This document shows, in pieces, positions 50,229 through 62,500 of a stretch of 64,000 bases of DNA. The stretch lies in NCBI RefSeq assembly GCF_000585375.1, contig NZ_KK073874.1, positions 4,216,001 through 4,280,000 of the forward strand, given 5' to 3'. The DNA comes from Cryptosporangium arvum DSM 44712. Lineage in GTDB: Bacteria; Actinomycetota; Actinomycetes; Mycobacteriales; Cryptosporangiaceae. Under the pieces are notes generated by a model. The model saw nothing but the letters and a program-made list of their open reading frames with translations, did not search any database and was not told where the DNA came from. Every line of letters begins with the position of its first letter. Position 1 is the stretch's first letter. The position numbers and the translations under genes are program-made.

Positions 50229-51342
50229 CGTCGGCGGCGGTCTCGCTGCTGCGTGCCGGGTCGCCGCCGGCCCGTCGGGGGCGCGACGCCAGCGCCGTGT
50301 CGAGGAGGTCGGCGACGGACTCCGGCGAGGCTTCCTCGACCTCCGTCCAGCGGGCGAGGCCGAAGCGGGCGAGGCGGGCGGCGTTGTCCGGGCGATCGGC
50401 GCCGTGGGCCAGGATGACCTGCGGCGTTCCGGAGCGCAGGGCCCGGACCGCGGTGCCGATGCCGCCGTGGTGCAGCAGCGCACCGGCCTGCGGCACGACG
50501 GCCGGGAACGGTAACCGCGGATACCAGCGCGTGTGCGGGGGCAGCCGGGCCGGGAGCATCGCGCGGTCGGGGGCGACGACCACCGCGGGGTGGCCGGCCC
50601 GGGCGATCGCGTCGAGGGCCAGGGTGTAGAAGCGCGGGTGCAGCATCGCGCCGGTGCCGCCGGTGACGAGCACCTCGGTGTGGTCGAGGGTTTCGGTGGT
50701 CCCGGCGGGGTCGTCCTCGTCGCCGGTGACGAACCCGACCAGGTCGACGCCGGGCGGCGCGGGTGGCCCCGCCGCGTCGAACCACGACGGCCAGAGGCCC
50801 AGCGTGCGTGTCCCGGAGTCGAGCCAGCGCAGCCAGCCGGGACGCGCGGGCAGGCCGTGGCGGGCCCGCACCGCGCCCACGCCGTCGGCGAGCCCGCGCG
50901 CCAGGTTGAGCGCCGCGGCCGGTGCGACGAGCAGCTGGATCGGCGCGACCGCGACGGTGACCGCCGGAGCGCCGAGGGCCTCGGCGGCGATCAGCGTCGA
51001 GAGCGCGGACGTGTGCCGTCCGACCAGGACGGTGTCGTGCGGACGGTACCGCTCGATCAGGGCCGCGACTTCGAGGTCGAGCTGGGTGAACAAACCGGTG
51101 CTCTCGTAGTGCCGTCGTAACTCGGCCGGGCCGCGCACGTCCAGGCTGAGCCGGCGCTCGCGTGCCGACGCCTCGGTGTCGATCGGCACGAACTCGATTC
51201 CCGCCGCGCGCACGCGCTCCGCGTACGGCGCGTGGGTCAGCAGGCTGACGTCGTGTCCCCGGGCCAGCAGCGCGGCTCCGATGCGGACGAACGGCAGCAC
51301 GTCGCCGCCCGAGCCGTGGGTCACCAACAGCACAACCGCCAT
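50200..51342 (-). CDS. UGT/MGT-family glycosyltransferase
   Basis: A 380-residue GT-B enzyme from ATG 51342 (a GTG at 51360 is an alternative). The acceptor half begins VVLLVTHGSGGDVLPFVRIG and LLARGHDVSLLTHAPYAE; the donor half has the conserved LVTGGTG, PHTRWYPRLPFPAVVPQAGALLHHGGIGT block and HGADRPDNAARL. These transfer sugars to small molecules such as macrolides and peptides. It diverges from the NRPS gene, so glycosylation of the NRPS product is a reasonable guess, unproven. Confidence 0.88.
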   Translation of the reverse strand: MAVVLLVTHGSGGDVLPFVRIGAALLARGHDVSLLTHAPYAERVRAAGIEFVPIDTEASARERRLSLDVRGPAELRRHYESTGLFTQLDLEVAALIERYRPHDTVLVGRHTSALSTLIAAEALGAPAVTVAVAPIQLLVAPAAALNLARGLADGVGAVRARHGLPARPGWLRWLDSGTRTLGLWPSWFDAAGPPAPPGVDLVGFVTGDEDDPAGTTETLDHTEVLVTGGTGAMLHPRFYTLALDAIARAGHPAVVVAPDRAMLPARLPPHTRWYPRLPFPAVVPQAGALLHHGGIGTAVRALRSGTPQVILAHGADRPDNAARLARFGLARWTEVEEASPESVADLLDTALASRPRRAGGDPARSSETAADVIEKTVGAT

Positions 51343-51384
51343 CGGCCGAGTATCGCCCACGTGTCCACGGGGTTACACGAACTC

Positions 51385-51413
51385 TTGACGCTACGTAGTG
51401 CGGTTAGTACCGT
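51385..51413 (+). promoter_or_regulatory. Putative NRPS promoter
   Basis: TTGACG (51385-51390) and TACCGT (51408-51413) are 17 bases apart and point toward the NRPS gene, leaving a leader of about 120 bases. The region lies in the 196-base divergent gap between the glycosyltransferase and NRPS genes. Confidence 0.5.
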
Positions 51414-51424
51414 TCGGACACGCT

Positions 51425-51438
51425 TGAAAGCGCTTACA
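51425..51438. promoter_or_regulatory. LacI/cre-like operator downstream of the NRPS promoter
   Basis: TGAAAGCGCTTACA fits the general LacI/GalR-type operator pattern (TGNAANCGNTNNCA) and contains the perfect palindrome AAGCGCTT. It sits just after the predicted transcription start, where a bound repressor would block the NRPS operon. It does not match the AGTGCTT-N6 sites of the LacI protein at 41612, so another regulator is implied. Confidence 0.45.
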
Positions 51439-51538
51439 CAACCAGTTCGGCGGCTCTCCAGGCCCCGCCTCCTGGTCAATTCGCCGTTTCCTCACGGTCC
51501 GAGCCACGCTTCGCGATGACGTTTCGGGGGTTACGTCC

Positions 51539-54500
51539 ATGGCTTCACCTGTCGCCGACCGCGTGTTCACTCTGGATCCGCGCCGGCGGTCGGCGCTGGC
51601 GGCGCTGCTCGGCGCCCGCACCGGGCCCGGCGCCATCCCGCGGCAGCCGCGCGACGGGCGGACGTTCCCGTGCACCCCCGCCCAGGTGCGCCTCTGGCTG
51701 GCCGACCAGCTGGACACCGGCGCGGTGGCGGTGCCCAACGCGACCGCCGGACTGCGGCTGCACGGCCCGCTGCGGGTCGAGGCCCTGCGCTCCGCGCTGG
51801 CCGAGGTGGCCGGTCGGCACGAGTCGATGCGGACGCGCTACGGCGTCTCGGCGGGCGTTCCGCACCAGATCGTCGCGGCCACGGCGCCGGCGCCGTTCGA
51901 CGTCGTCGACCTGACCGGGTCACCGGCCGACGCCCGTTCCGCGGCGGCCTCCGCGGTCACCGCCGAGGCCGCCGCCGAACGGTTCGACCTGGCCACCGGG
52001 CCGCTGTTCCGGCTGACGCTGTGCCGGCTGTCCGACCAGGACCACGTCCTCCTCTTCGCCGGCCACCACATCGCGTTCGACGAGCAGTCGGTCGACATCG
52101 TGCTGCGTGAGCTCGCGGCCGGGTACGCGGCACCGGCGGGAGGGGATCCGGGGGGCGAGCTGGACTATGTGGATTACGCCTGCTGGGTGGCCGGCCAGGA
52201 GGTGCCCGCGGCGGCCGACGAGTACTGGCGCGAGCGGCTGGCGCCTCCGCTGCCGGACCTGGACCTGCCGTTCCTCACGCCCGCGCGCCGCCGCTCCGCC
52301 GCTGCCGTCCCGGGTCCGGCCGAGCCCGGTGCCGCCGCCGGGACCGAGAGCGTGCGGGTGCGGTTGGCGGCCGGACGGCTGGATCGGCTGCGTGCGGTCA
52401 CCGGCAACCAGACGCCGTTCGTGACGCTGCTCGCGGTGCTCGACGTGCTGCTCGCGCGGTACACCGGGAGCGCCGACGTCACGGTGGGCACCGTCTCCGC
52501 CGGCCGCGCCCGGACCGAGCTGGAGCCGCTCGTCGGCTGTTTCCTCAACCCGCTGGTGCTGCGTACCGACCTCGCCGGGGCCGCGACGTTCACCGAGGTC
52601 GTGCACCGGGTCCGGGCCACGGTGGCCGAAGCCTTCGCCCGCGAGGTGCCGTTCGACCTCCTGGCCGGCCGGACCCCGCGCCGCCCCGGAATCCACCCGC
52701 TGTTCCAGGCCGCGCTGCACGTCCACCGGCACCGCGCCGACGAAGGCGCCTGGCCCGGCCTGACGACCGAGGTCTGGCACCACGAGGTCGGCGCGGACGC
52801 ACTGGACCTCACGGTCGAAGCGACCCCGCTACCCGACGGCACCACCGACCTGACGTTCCGGACCCCCCGCGGAGCCGCCGAGCCGGGCGCGATCGACCGC
52901 TTCGCGGAGGCGTTCCGCACGCTCGTCGACGCGGTGGGGGAGGCGCCCGACGCCCCGCTCGCCGACGCCGGCCGCGCTCCCCGGGCCGACCGCGAGGTGC
53001 TCCGCCGGTGGAACACCACCTCGCGCCCGGTTCCGTCGTCGACGGTCGCGGCGCTGATCGCCGAGCGCGTCACCCGGACCCCGGACGCCGTCGCGGTCGT
53101 CGGAGCCGGACTCACCTGGACCTACGCCGACCTCGGCCGCGAGGTGTCCGCGCTGGCCGCGCGACTCACCGCGGCCGGGTGCCGACGGGGCACGCTGGTA
53201 GCGGTGTGCCTGGAGAGGTCCCCGTGGCTGGTGGTCGCCACGCTGGCGGTGTGGCGGGCCGGGGGCGCCTACGTGCCGATCGACCCGGAGTACCCGCCGG
53301 ACCGTCAGGCCCTGGTCCTCTCCGACAGCCACGCCGCACTGGTCGTGACCCGGCGCGCACAGGACACCCACTTACCCCCCACCCCGGCGCCGATCATCCA
53401 CGTGGACGAACCCCGTCCCGCGCCGGTGGTGGAGGTGCCGGACGGGCCGGAGCCGGACGATCTCGCCTACGTTCTCTACACGTCCGGCTCGACCGGGCGC
53501 CCGAAAGGCGTGGCGGTCGAGCATCGGGCGCTGGGCAACCTGATCGCCGACTTCGGGCACCGCCTGGCCGCCGGCCCGGCCGACCGCTGGCTCGCGGTCA
53601 CCTCGCTGGCCTTCGACATCGCGGCGCTGGAGCTCTACCTGCCGCTGGTCACCGGTGCCCGGCTCGTGGTCGCCGACGAGGCCTCGGCCCGGGACGGCCG
53701 CGCGCTCGGCGACCTGATCCGCCGCGAAGGCGTCACCCATGTCCAGACCACCCCGTCGCGGTGGCGCCTCCTGCTCGCCGGCGGGTTCGGCCGGACCGAC
53801 CCGTCCACGGTGGACCGCGCCGCGAGCGTCGGGCCCGGCTCGGCCCGAGCGGTGACCGCACTCGTCGGCGGGGAGGCGTTGCCGCCGGGGCTCGCGCGGG
53901 ACCTGCGGGCGCGGACCGGGCGGCTGCTCAACGTGTACGGACCCACCGAGACCACGGTCTGGTCGTGCGCCTGGGAGGTGCCCGCCGACGTCGACGAGGT
54001 CGTGATCGGCACACCGCTGGCCAACACCCGGATCCAGCTGCGCGACCCGGACGGACACCTGGTGCCGGTCGGGGCACCGGGCGAGCTCTGGATCGGCGGG
54101 CTCGGCGTCGCCCGGGGCTACCTCGACCGCCCCGGTCTGACCGCGGACCGGTTCCGGCCCGACCCGGACGGCCCGCCCGGCGCGCGGCTCTACCGCACCG
54201 GTGACCTGGCCCGCTGGCGCGGCGACGGTCAGCTCGTGTTCCTCGGGCGTACCGACGACCAGGTGAAGCTCAACGGTCACCGGGTCGAGCTCGGCGAGAT
54301 CGAGAACCGGCTCGGCGGGGTCGAGGGGGTCGCCGCGGCCGCGGTCGCGGTCACCGGGGACGTGGCGGGGGAGCGGGCCCTGGTGGCCTACGTCGTGCCG
54401 GTGCCCGGCGCGTCGTGGGATCCCGGCCTCGTGCGTGCCGCGCTGGCCCGCGCGCTGCCCGACGCGATGGTGCCGCGCCGGTACGTCGCACTGGAGCAGT

Positions 54501-57500
54501 TGCCGTTGACGCCCAACGGCAAGCTCGACCGGGCCGCGCTGCCCGCCCCGGACCTCACCCCGGAGACCGCCGGGTACCGGCCTCCCGGCACGCCGTCCGA
54601 GCACGTGGTCGCGGCGGTGTTCGCCGAGGTGCTCGGGCACGACCGGGTCGGCGCCGACGACGACTTCCTCGCGCTCGGCGGCCACTCCCTGCTCGCGATG
54701 ACGATCGCCGCGCTGCTGTCGGAGCACTTCGGCCGCGAGGTCGGGGTCGCCTCGGTGTTCACCTGGCCGGTCGTCGCCGACCTCGCCCGGGAACTCGACC
54801 GGACCCACGCCGACCGCACCCGGGCCACGATGGCCCGCCGACCGATCGAACCGCGGCCCACCGGCTCCGGCCCGGCGCCGCTCTCGCTGGGCCAGCAGCC
54901 CCTGTGGTTCCTGCACCAGCTCGACCCGGCCGACGCCTCCTACAACATGCCGCTGGTCTACCGCTGCGCCGGGCCGATCGACCCGGACGCCCTCGACCGC
55001 GCGCTGACCCGCGTCGTCGCCCGCCACGAGGCGCTGCGGACCCGGTTCGGGCTGGTCGACGGCGAGCCCGCGCTGCTCGTGGATCCGCCGGCCGACGTCA
55101 CCGCCGAGCGGGTCGACCTCTCCGCCGCGCCGGATCCCGTCCTGGCCGCCCACGAACGGGTGGCCGGGTGGACGAACGCGCCGTTCGACCTGGAACGCGA
55201 CCGTCCGATCCGCGCGGGGCTGATCCGCCTCGGCCCCGACGACCACGTCTGGTGCCTGGTCGTGCACCACATCGGCGGCGACGGCCAGTCGCTGGCGCTG
55301 CTCGTCGAGGAGATCCGGCACGCCTACGACGGGGCCCCGCGCCCCGACTTCCCGGTGCGGTACTCGGACTTCGCGGCCTGGGAGCGCGCGGTGGTCCGCG
55401 ACGGCGAGGACGACGCGTTCGCGTACTGGCGCGACCGGCTCGCCGGGGTGCCCGTGCTGGACCTGCCGACCGACCGCCCGCGCCCGCCGCTACCCAGCAC
55501 CCGGGGAGCGTTCGTACGGCACCGGCTGCCGATCGAGCTCACCGAGGCGGTCGAGCGGCTCGCGGTGGCGCGGCGCAGCACGCTGTTCGTGGTGCTGCTC
55601 GCGGCGTACCAGGCCGTGCTCTCCCGGCTGAGCGGGCAGACCGATTTCTGCGTCGGCACCTCGGCGTCGGCCCGGGTGCGGCCGGAGATCGTGCCGCTGA
55701 TCGGGATGTTCACCGACACGCTCGCGCTGCGTGCCGACCTGAGCGGCGACCCCACGTTCGCCGACCTGCTGAGCCGCACCCGCCACACCGTCCTGGGCGC
55801 GTTCGGGCATCCGCGGATCCCGTTCGAGCGGCTCGCCGCCGCCTGGCACCTGCCCCGCGACGCCAGTTTCCACCCGTTCTTCCAGACCATGCTGATCGTG
55901 CACACCGAGGACGCGGCCGGCGTCGACGTGGTGCCCGGCGTCCGGGCCGAACCGTTCGACGACGGGGTCACCCAGGCGAAGTTCGACCTGATGGCGGAGT
56001 GCTGGCGGGACCCGGACGGCCTGGACGTGGCCCTCAACTACCGCACCGACCTGTTCGACGCCGCGACCATGACGGGCCTGGCCGAGCGGCTGGAGGCGCT
56101 GCTCCGGGCGGCGGTCGCGGCCCCGGACCGGCCGCTGTCCGGGGTGGAGCTGGTGTCCTCGGCGGAGCGGTCCCGGCTGCTGGCCCTCGGCCGCGGCGCA
56201 TCCGCGGACGACGACCCGGCCGACGTCGTGGCGCTGGTCGCCGAGCGGGTGCGCCTCGACCCGGACGCGGTCGCGATCGTCGACGGGGACGAGCAGCTCA
56301 CCTACGCGCAGCTGGCCGGCCGGGCGCGAGCGCTCGCGGCCCGGCTGCGTGCGCTCGGGGTCGGGCCCGAAGTGCCGGTCGCGGTGGCGCTGCCCCGCTC
56401 GGCGGAGCTGATCGTGGCGCTGCTGGGCGTGCTCGAGGCGGGCGGCGCGTACGTGCCGATCGACGTCGGCTACCCGCCCGCGCGGATCGAGTTCCTGCTG
56501 CGCGACAGCGGCGCGACCGTGCTGGTCACCGACTCACCCCACGACCACTTCCCACCCGTGGACCACCTCGTCCTCCCCGGCGACGTCCTCCCCGGCGACG
56601 TCCACCCCGGACGGGCCGAACCCACGTCGGCGGGGCCAGGCGCCCCCGCGTACGTCATCTACACCTCCGGCTCCACCGGAACGCCCAAGGGCGTCGTCGT
56701 CTCCCGCGGCGCCCTCGCGGCCCGGGTGGAGTGGATGCGCCGCCGCTACGCGCTCGGCCCGGCCGATCAGGTCGTCCAGTTCGCCTCGGTCAGCTTCGAC
56801 ACCCACGTCGAGGAGGTCTGGCCGGCGCTGACCGCCGGAGCCCGGCTGGTGCTCCTCCCGCCCGGCCAGGACCTCCCGGAGCTCCTCGACCACACCCCGG
56901 TCACCGTCCTCGACCTCCCCACCCCGTACTTCCACGAGCTGGTCCCCACCCTCGACCGGCTCCACCTCCCGGACTCGCTGCGGCTGCTGATCCTCGGCGC
57001 CGACCAGGTCCGGTCCGACGCGCTCGCGACCTGGCGTCACCGCGTCGGCGACCGCGTCGAGGTGCTGAACACCTACGGCCCCACCGAGGCCACGGTGATC
57101 GCCACCGCCGCCACCCTCGGCGGCCACGACACCGACGGCCGCCCGCCGATCGGCCGGCCGATCGACCGCACCCGCCTCTACGTCCTCGACGAGCACCTGA
57201 CCCCGGCCGGCTCCGGCGAGCTCTGGATCGCCGGAGCCGGCCTGGCCCGCGGCTACCTCGGCCGCCCCGGCCTCACCGCCGACCGCTTCCGCCCGGACCC
57301 GTTCGGCCCGGCCGGCACCCGGATGTACCGCACCGGCGACCGGGTGCGCTGGCGCGCCGACGGCCAGCTGGAGTTCCTCGGCCGGCTCGACGACCAGGTG
57401 AAGATCCGCGGCTACCGGGTGGAGCTCGGCGAGGTCGAGACCGCGCTCGCCGCGCAGCCGGGCGTCCGGCAGGCGGTCGTCGTACCCCGCACCGACGCCG

Positions 57501-59590
57501 CCGGCCACCGGACGCTCGCCGGCTACCTCGTCGGCGACGCGGACCCGGCGGACGTGCGTGCCGGGCTGGCCGCGCGGCTGCCGGCCTACCTGGTCCCGAC
57601 CCACCTGACCGCCGTCGACGAGATCCCGCTGACCGGCAACGGCAAGGTCGACCGGCGCGCGCTCCCGGCCCCGGACCCCCGCCAGGACACCGGCTACCTC
57701 GCCCCGCGCACCCCGACCGAGGAGCTGGTCGCCCAGGTATGGGCCGCGGTGCTCGGGCTGGACGCGGTCGGCATGCACGACGACTTCTTCGCGCTCGGCG
57801 GCCACTCGCTGCTGGCGACCGGCGCGGTCGCCCGGCTCTGCACGGTCGTCGACTGCGACCTGACCGTCCGGACGTTGTTCGGCGCGCCGACGGTCGCCGG
57901 TCTGGCCGCGGCGATCGACCGGCTGCGTACCCGGCCGGGCACCGCGGACCGGCCGGTCGTCGCCCGCCCGGCCGGGGCCGGTCCGGCGCCGCTCTCGCTG
58001 GGCCAGGAACGGCTGTGGTTCCTGCACCAGCTCGATCCGGACGACGCCTCCTACTCCATCCACCTCGCCTACCGCCTGCGCGGGCCGGTCGACCCCGCCC
58101 GGCTCGAGCACGCGCTCGGCGTGGTCGTGGACCGGCACGACGTGCTGCGGACCCGGTTCCCCGAGATCGACGGCGAACCGGTGCAGGATGTCGGGCCGGC
58201 CACCGGGGTGACGCTGCTGCGGGCCGGGGCCGCCGGGCCCGAGGAGGCCCGCACGCGGGTCGCCGAGTGGGTCAACACGCCGTTCGACCTGGAGACCGGG
58301 CCGCCGATCCGGGCCGGGCTGGTCCGGATCAGCGACGACGACCACGTCCTGGCCGTCGTGCTGCACCACATCGCCGGTGACGGCCGCTCGGCCGGGCTGC
58401 TCGCCGCCGAGCTGCGCCGGGCCTACGACGGCGCCGAGCTGCCCGCCCTCCCGGTTCAGTACGCGGACTTCGCGACCTGGCAGCGGGCGCGCACCGCCGG
58501 CGAGGAGCTCGGCTACTGGACCGAGCAGCTCGCCGGGGTGCCGCCGCTGGAGCTCCCGACCGACCGGCCGCGTCCACCGGTGCCCTCCTCGGCCGGCGAC
58601 TTCCTCGTGCACGACCTGCCCGAACCCGTCGTCCGCGCGGTGCGCCGGCTGGCCGCCGAGTCGTCGGCGACACCGTTCGTGGTGCTGCTCGCGGCCTACC
58701 AGGTGCTGCTGGGCCGGCTGACCGGCTCGCCGGACCTCTGCGTCGGCACGCCGATCGAGCACCGGCCCCGGGTCGAGGTGGCCGACCTGATCGGCTTCTT
58801 CGTCAACACGCTGGCCCTGCGCGCCGACCTGTCCGGCGCCCCGAGTTTCCGCGAGCTGGTGGCCCGCACCCGCGACACCGCGTTCGCCGCCTACGCCCGG
58901 CAGGACGTCCCGTTCGACCGGATCCTCGGTGCGCTCGACCTCCCGCGCGACGTCGGCCGCACCCCGCTGCTGGAGACGATGTTCACGCTCCACACCGAGG
59001 ACGCCGCCGGCACCGACGTGCTGCCCGGCGTCGACGCGGAGTTCTTCGACGCCGAGTTCCGGCAGGTCAAGTACGACCTGAGCCTCGACGCCTGGCGGAT
59101 GCCGGACGGTCTGCGGCTGGTCTTCGGGTACCGCACCGACCTGTTCTCGCGCGACACCGTCGGGGGGTGGGCGGAGCAGTTCGCGGCCCTGCTCGGCACG
59201 CTGCTGTCCGATCCGGACGGCCTGGTGTCCGGGGCGGAGCGGACCCGGCGGGCCGTCCGGGTGCCCCGCGGGCCGGTGCCCTACGTGGCGCCACGCACCG
59301 CCGCCGAGGAACTCGTCGCCGACGTCTGGGCCGAGCTGCTCGGGCTCGACCGGGTCGGGCTCTACGCGGACTTCTTCGCGTCCGGCGGCCACTCGCTGCT
59401 CGCGATGAAGATGCTGGCCCGGCTCCGGGCGGCGACGGGCACCCGGATCCCGCTGCGTGCGGTCTTCGCCCACCCGGTGCTGGAGCGGTTCGCCGCCGCG
59501 GTCGAGGAGGCGCTCCTGGCCGACCTGGCCGACCTTTCCGACGACGAGGCCGCCGCGTTGCTGGCCGCCGAGGAGGAACCCACGCCATGA
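51539..59590 (+). CDS. Non-ribosomal peptide synthetase, C-A-PCP-C-A-PCP-C-PCP
   Basis: A 2683-residue enzyme. C1 (about 45-470) has HHIAFDE at 176-182, with Glu in place of the last Gly of HHxxxDG. A1 (500-990) contains [11 protein letters not shown] and pocket residues D-I-L-Q-L-G-V-V-W-K, matching the Gly code. PCP1 has [10 protein letters not shown]2 (from about 1110) has HHIGGDG. A2 (1560-2040) gives D-T-E-D-I-G-T-V-I-K; two acidic pocket residues suggest a basic substrate. PCP2 has [10 protein letters not shown]3 (from 2150) has HHIAGDG and is followed directly by PCP3 (SGGHSLLAM, about 2610) with no adenylation domain. No epimerase or thioesterase. The ATGA at its end couples it to the second NRPS. 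Confidence 0.95.
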   Translation: MASPVADRVFTLDPRRRSALAALLGARTGPGAIPRQPRDGRTFPCTPAQVRLWLADQLDTGAVAVPNATAGLRLHGPLRVEALRSALAEVAGRHESMRTRYGVSAGVPHQIVAATAPAPFDVVDLTGSPADARSAAASAVTAEAAAERFDLATGPLFRLTLCRLSDQDHVLLFAGHHIAFDEQSVDIVLRELAAGYAAPAGGDPGGELDYVDYACWVAGQEVPAAADEYWRERLAPPLPDLDLPFLTPARRRSAAAVPGPAEPGAAAGTESVRVRLAAGRLDRLRAVTGNQTPFVTLLAVLDVLLARYTGSADVTVGTVSAGRARTELEPLVGCFLNPLVLRTDLAGAATFTEVVHRVRATVAEAFAREVPFDLLAGRTPRRPGIHPLFQAALHVHRHRADEGAWPGLTTEVWHHEVGADALDLTVEATPLPDGTTDLTFRTPRGAAEPGAIDRFAEAFRTLVDAVGEAPDAPLADAGRAPRADREVLRRWNTTSRPVPSSTVAALIAERVTRTPDAVAVVGAGLTWTYADLGREVSALAARLTAAGCRRGTLVAVCLERSPWLVVATLAVWRAGGAYVPIDPEYPPDRQALVLSDSHAALVVTRRAQDTHLPPTPAPIIHVDEPRPAPVVEVPDGPEPDDLAYVLYTSGSTGRPKGVAVEHRALGNLIADFGHRLAAGPADRWLAVTSLAFDIAALELYLPLVTGARLVVADEASARDGRALGDLIRREGVTHVQTTPSRWRLLLAGGFGRTDPSTVDRAASVGPGSARAVTALVGGEALPPGLARDLRARTGRLLNVYGPTETTVWSCAWEVPADVDEVVIGTPLANTRIQLRDPDGHLVPVGAPGELWIGGLGVARGYLDRPGLTADRFRPDPDGPPGARLYRTGDLARWRGDGQLVFLGRTDDQVKLNGHRVELGEIENRLGGVEGVAAAAVAVTGDVAGERALVAYVVPVPGASWDPGLVRAALARALPDAMVPRRYVALEQLPLTPNGKLDRAALPAPDLTPETAGYRPPGTPSEHVVAAVFAEVLGHDRVGADDDFLALGGHSLLAMTIAALLSEHFGREVGVASVFTWPVVADLARELDRTHADRTRATMARRPIEPRPTGSGPAPLSLGQQPLWFLHQLDPADASYNMPLVYRCAGPIDPDALDRALTRVVARHEALRTRFGLVDGEPALLVDPPADVTAERVDLSAAPDPVLAAHERVAGWTNAPFDLERDRPIRAGLIRLGPDDHVWCLVVHHIGGDGQSLALLVEEIRHAYDGAPRPDFPVRYSDFAAWERAVVRDGEDDAFAYWRDRLAGVPVLDLPTDRPRPPLPSTRGAFVRHRLPIELTEAVERLAVARRSTLFVVLLAAYQAVLSRLSGQTDFCVGTSASARVRPEIVPLIGMFTDTLALRADLSGDPTFADLLSRTRHTVLGAFGHPRIPFERLAAAWHLPRDASFHPFFQTMLIVHTEDAAGVDVVPGVRAEPFDDGVTQAKFDLMAECWRDPDGLDVALNYRTDLFDAATMTGLAERLEALLRAAVAAPDRPLSGVELVSSAERSRLLALGRGASADDDPADVVALVAERVRLDPDAVAIVDGDEQLTYAQLAGRARALAARLRALGVGPEVPVAVALPRSAELIVALLGVLEAGGAYVPIDVGYPPARIEFLLRDSGATVLVTDSPHDHFPPVDHLVLPGDVLPGDVHPGRAEPTSAGPGAPAYVIYTSGSTGTPKGVVVSRGALAARVEWMRRRYALGPADQVVQFASVSFDTHVEEVWPALTAGARLVLLPPGQDLPELLDHTPVTVLDLPTPYFHELVPTLDRLHLPDSLRLLILGADQVRSDALATWRHRVGDRVEVLNTYGPTEATVIATAATLGGHDTDGRPPIGRPIDRTRLYVLDEHLTPAGSGELWIAGAGLARGYLGRPGLTADRFRPDPFGPAGTRMYRTGDRVRWRADGQLEFLGRLDDQVKIRGYRVELGEVETALAAQPGVRQAVVVPRTDAAGHRTLAGYLVGDADPADVRAGLAARLPAYLVPTHLTAVDEIPLTGNGKVDRRALPAPDPRQDTGYLAPRTPTEELVAQVWAAVLGLDAVGMHDDFFALGGHSLLATGAVARLCTVVDCDLTVRTLFGAPTVAGLAAAIDRLRTRPGTADRPVVARPAGAGPAPLSLGQERLWFLHQLDPDDASYSIHLAYRLRGPVDPARLEHALGVVVDRHDVLRTRFPEIDGEPVQDVGPATGVTLLRAGAAGPEEARTRVAEWVNTPFDLETGPPIRAGLVRISDDDHVLAVVLHHIAGDGRSAGLLAAELRRAYDGAELPALPVQYADFATWQRARTAGEELGYWTEQLAGVPPLELPTDRPRPPVPSSAGDFLVHDLPEPVVRAVRRLAAESSATPFVVLLAAYQVLLGRLTGSPDLCVGTPIEHRPRVEVADLIGFFVNTLALRADLSGAPSFRELVARTRDTAFAAYARQDVPFDRILGALDLPRDVGRTPLLETMFTLHTEDAAGTDVLPGVDAEFFDAEFRQVKYDLSLDAWRMPDGLRLVFGYRTDLFSRDTVGGWAEQFAALLGTLLSDPDGLVSGAERTRRAVRVPRGPVPYVAPRTAAEELVADVWAELLGLDRVGLYADFFASGGHSLLAMKMLARLRAATGTRIPLRAVFAHPVLERFAAAVEEALLADLADLSDDEAAALLAAEEEPTP

Positions 59591-62500
59591 CCACCGACGC
59601 ACTTTCCCCGGCCAAGCGCGCGCTGCTCGAACGTCGTCTGCGTCGTCGCACCGCGCCGGTGGCGACGATCCCGGCCCGGCCGGACGGCGAAGCACCGCAG
59701 CTCTCGTTCGCCCAGGAGCGGCTGTGGTTCCTCGAGCAGCTCACCCCGGGCAGCGGCGCCTACACGATCCCGGTGGTCCTGCGCGTGCGCGGTCCGCTGG
59801 ACCGGGCGGCGCTGCGCACCGCGCTGTGCGGCGTGGTGGCCCGGCACGAGCCGCTGCGCAGCCGGTTCACCGACGCCGGGGACGGCAGGCCGGTGCTCAC
59901 CGTCGACCCGCCCGTGGCCGCGGCGGCGCTCGAGCTGGACCTCGAGGAGGTCGCCGAGGAGCACGCCCAGGCGCGGGTCGAGGCGCACGTCACGCCGCCG
60001 TTCGACCTGGCCGCCGGCCCGCTGGTGCGTCCGCTGCTGTTGCGGCTGGGCGCCGAGGACCACCTGTTCGTGCTCGCGATCCACCACGTCGTCACCGACG
60101 GCTGGTCGATGGACCTGTTCCTGGACGAACTGACCGCACACTACGACGCGGCCGTGACCGGCGTCCCGGCCGAGCTGCCCGCGCTCCCGGTGCGCTATCG
60201 CGACTACGCGGCCTGGCAGCGGGCGCGCACGGACGGGCCGGAGAAGGAGGCCGACCTCGCCTACTGGCGGGGTGCCGTCGCCGGCCTCGAGCCCCTGGAC
60301 CTGCCGACCGACCATCCCCGCCCGCCCCGGCAGACGTTCCGCGGGGCGGAGTACACGCTCGACCTCGGCGCCCCGGTGCGGACCGGCGTCACCCGGCTGG
60401 CCGACGCCCACGGCGCGACGCCGTACATGGTGCTGCTGGCCGGCGTCCACGCGCTCCTCGGCCGCTACAGCGGGCAGGCGGACTTCGCGGTCGGGTCGCC
60501 GGTCGCCGGTCGCACCCAGGCGGAGCTGGAGAAGCTCATCGGGCTGTTCGTCAACACGCTGACACTGCGGGCGTCGCTCGGGGGCGACCCGACGTTCGCC
60601 GAACTCGTCCGGCGCACCCGGGAGACGTGCCTGGACGCGTTCGCCCACCAGGAGCTGCCGTTCGAGCAGCTGGTGCAGGCCCTGAACGTGCCCAGGGACG
60701 TGTCCCGCTCGCCTCTGTTCCAGGTGCTGTTCGCGGTGCAGAACTACGCCGAGCACAGCGGCCGGGCGCCGGTCGGCACGGTGCTGGAGCACTGGTCGGC
60801 TCCGGTCGTCGCCACCCGCTTCGACCTGGAGATCTACGTCCGGGACGACCCCGCCGGGCACCTGTGGGCGACGTTCGTCTACAACACCGACCTGTTCCGG
60901 CCGGACACGGTCGAGCGCCTGGCCGGACACCTGCGTCGCCTGCTCGAGGCCGGGCTGCACGACCCGGACCGGCCGGTCGGGGACATCGCGCTGACCACCC
61001 CGGACGAACGGGTCGCGCGGACCGGCCCGCCGGTCGAGGTGGCGCCGGACGCCACGCTGCCGTCGCTGATCGCCGAGTCGGTACGCCGCCGCCCGGCGGC
61101 CGTCGCGGTGACGTTCTCCGGCCAGGACCTGACCTACGCCGAGCTCGACGCCCGCTCCGCCGCGCTCGCCGACCGGCTGCGCGGGCTCGGCATCGGCCCG
61201 GGCCACCTGGTCGCGATCTGCGCCGAACGCTCGCTGGAACTGGTCGTCGCGCTCTACGCGGTGCTGCGCGTCGGCGCCGCGTACGTGCCGCTCGACCCGG
61301 AGTACCCGGTGCGCCGGCTGGAGTTCATGCTCGCCGACAGCGGCGCGTCGATCGTGCTCACCCAGCGCCGCTTCGCGTCGCTGCTCCCGTCGCAGCGACA
61401 GATCCACCTCGACGACGCCACCGACGACGACGTCCGCCCGGACGTCGTCGGCGGCGGGCCGGAGCCCGGGCCCCGGCCCACCGACCCGGCCTACGTCATC
61501 TACACCTCGGGCTCGACCGGTCGGCCCAAGGGCGTGCCGAACACCCACCGGGGCATCGTCAACCGGCTGGACTGGATGCAGCGCACCTACCGGCTCGGCG
61601 ACGACGACGTCGTCCTGCAGAAGACCCCGGCGAGCTTCGACGTCTCGGTCTGGGAGTTCTTCTGGCCGCTGCTGGCCGGCGCCCGGCTCGTGCTGGCCGA
61701 GCCCGGCGGCCACAAGGACGCCGAGTACCTGCGTGACCTGGTGCGCACCGAGGGCGTCACGACGCTGCACTTCGTGCCCTCGATGCTGGCGATGTTCCTC
61801 GACGCCGACGGGGTCACCGGCTGCGCGTCGCTGCGCCGGGTGATCTGCAGCGGCGAGGAGCTGCCGGTCGACCTGGCCCGCCGGTGCCTGGCGCTGCTCC
61901 CGGCCGAGCTGCACAACCTCTACGGCCCCACCGAGGCGGCGATCGACGTCACCGCCTGGCACTGCGGCGCCGACGCGCTGGAGGGCCTGCCGCGGGTGCC
62001 GATCGGCGCTCCGATCCAGAACCTGACCCTGTACGTGCTCGACGACCGGCTCCGGCCGGTACCGGTCGGGCTGCCCGGGCAGCTGTACCTCGCCGGGGTG
62101 GGCCTGGCCACCGGGTACCTGAACCGGCCCGCGCTCACCGCCGAGCGGTTCGGCCCCGACCCGTTCGGCCCGCCCGGCTCCCGGATGTACGCGACCGGGG
62201 ACCTGGCCCGGTGGCGGCCGGACGGCACCGTGGACTTCCTCGGGCGGATCGACAGCCAGGTCAAACTGCGCGGCCTGCGGATCGAGCCGGGGGAGATCGA
62301 GGCCGAGCTGCGGCGTCAGCCGGGGGTGCGGGAAGCGGCCGTCGTCGTCCGCGAGGACCACCCCGGCGACAAACGCCTGGTCGCCTACCTGGTGGCGCCC
62401 GGGGGAGTGGACGACGCGGCGCTGCGCACCGCGCTGCGCGGTGCGCTGCCCGACCATTTCGTGCCGGCCGCGTACGTGGAGCTGCCGGCCCTGCCGCTCA

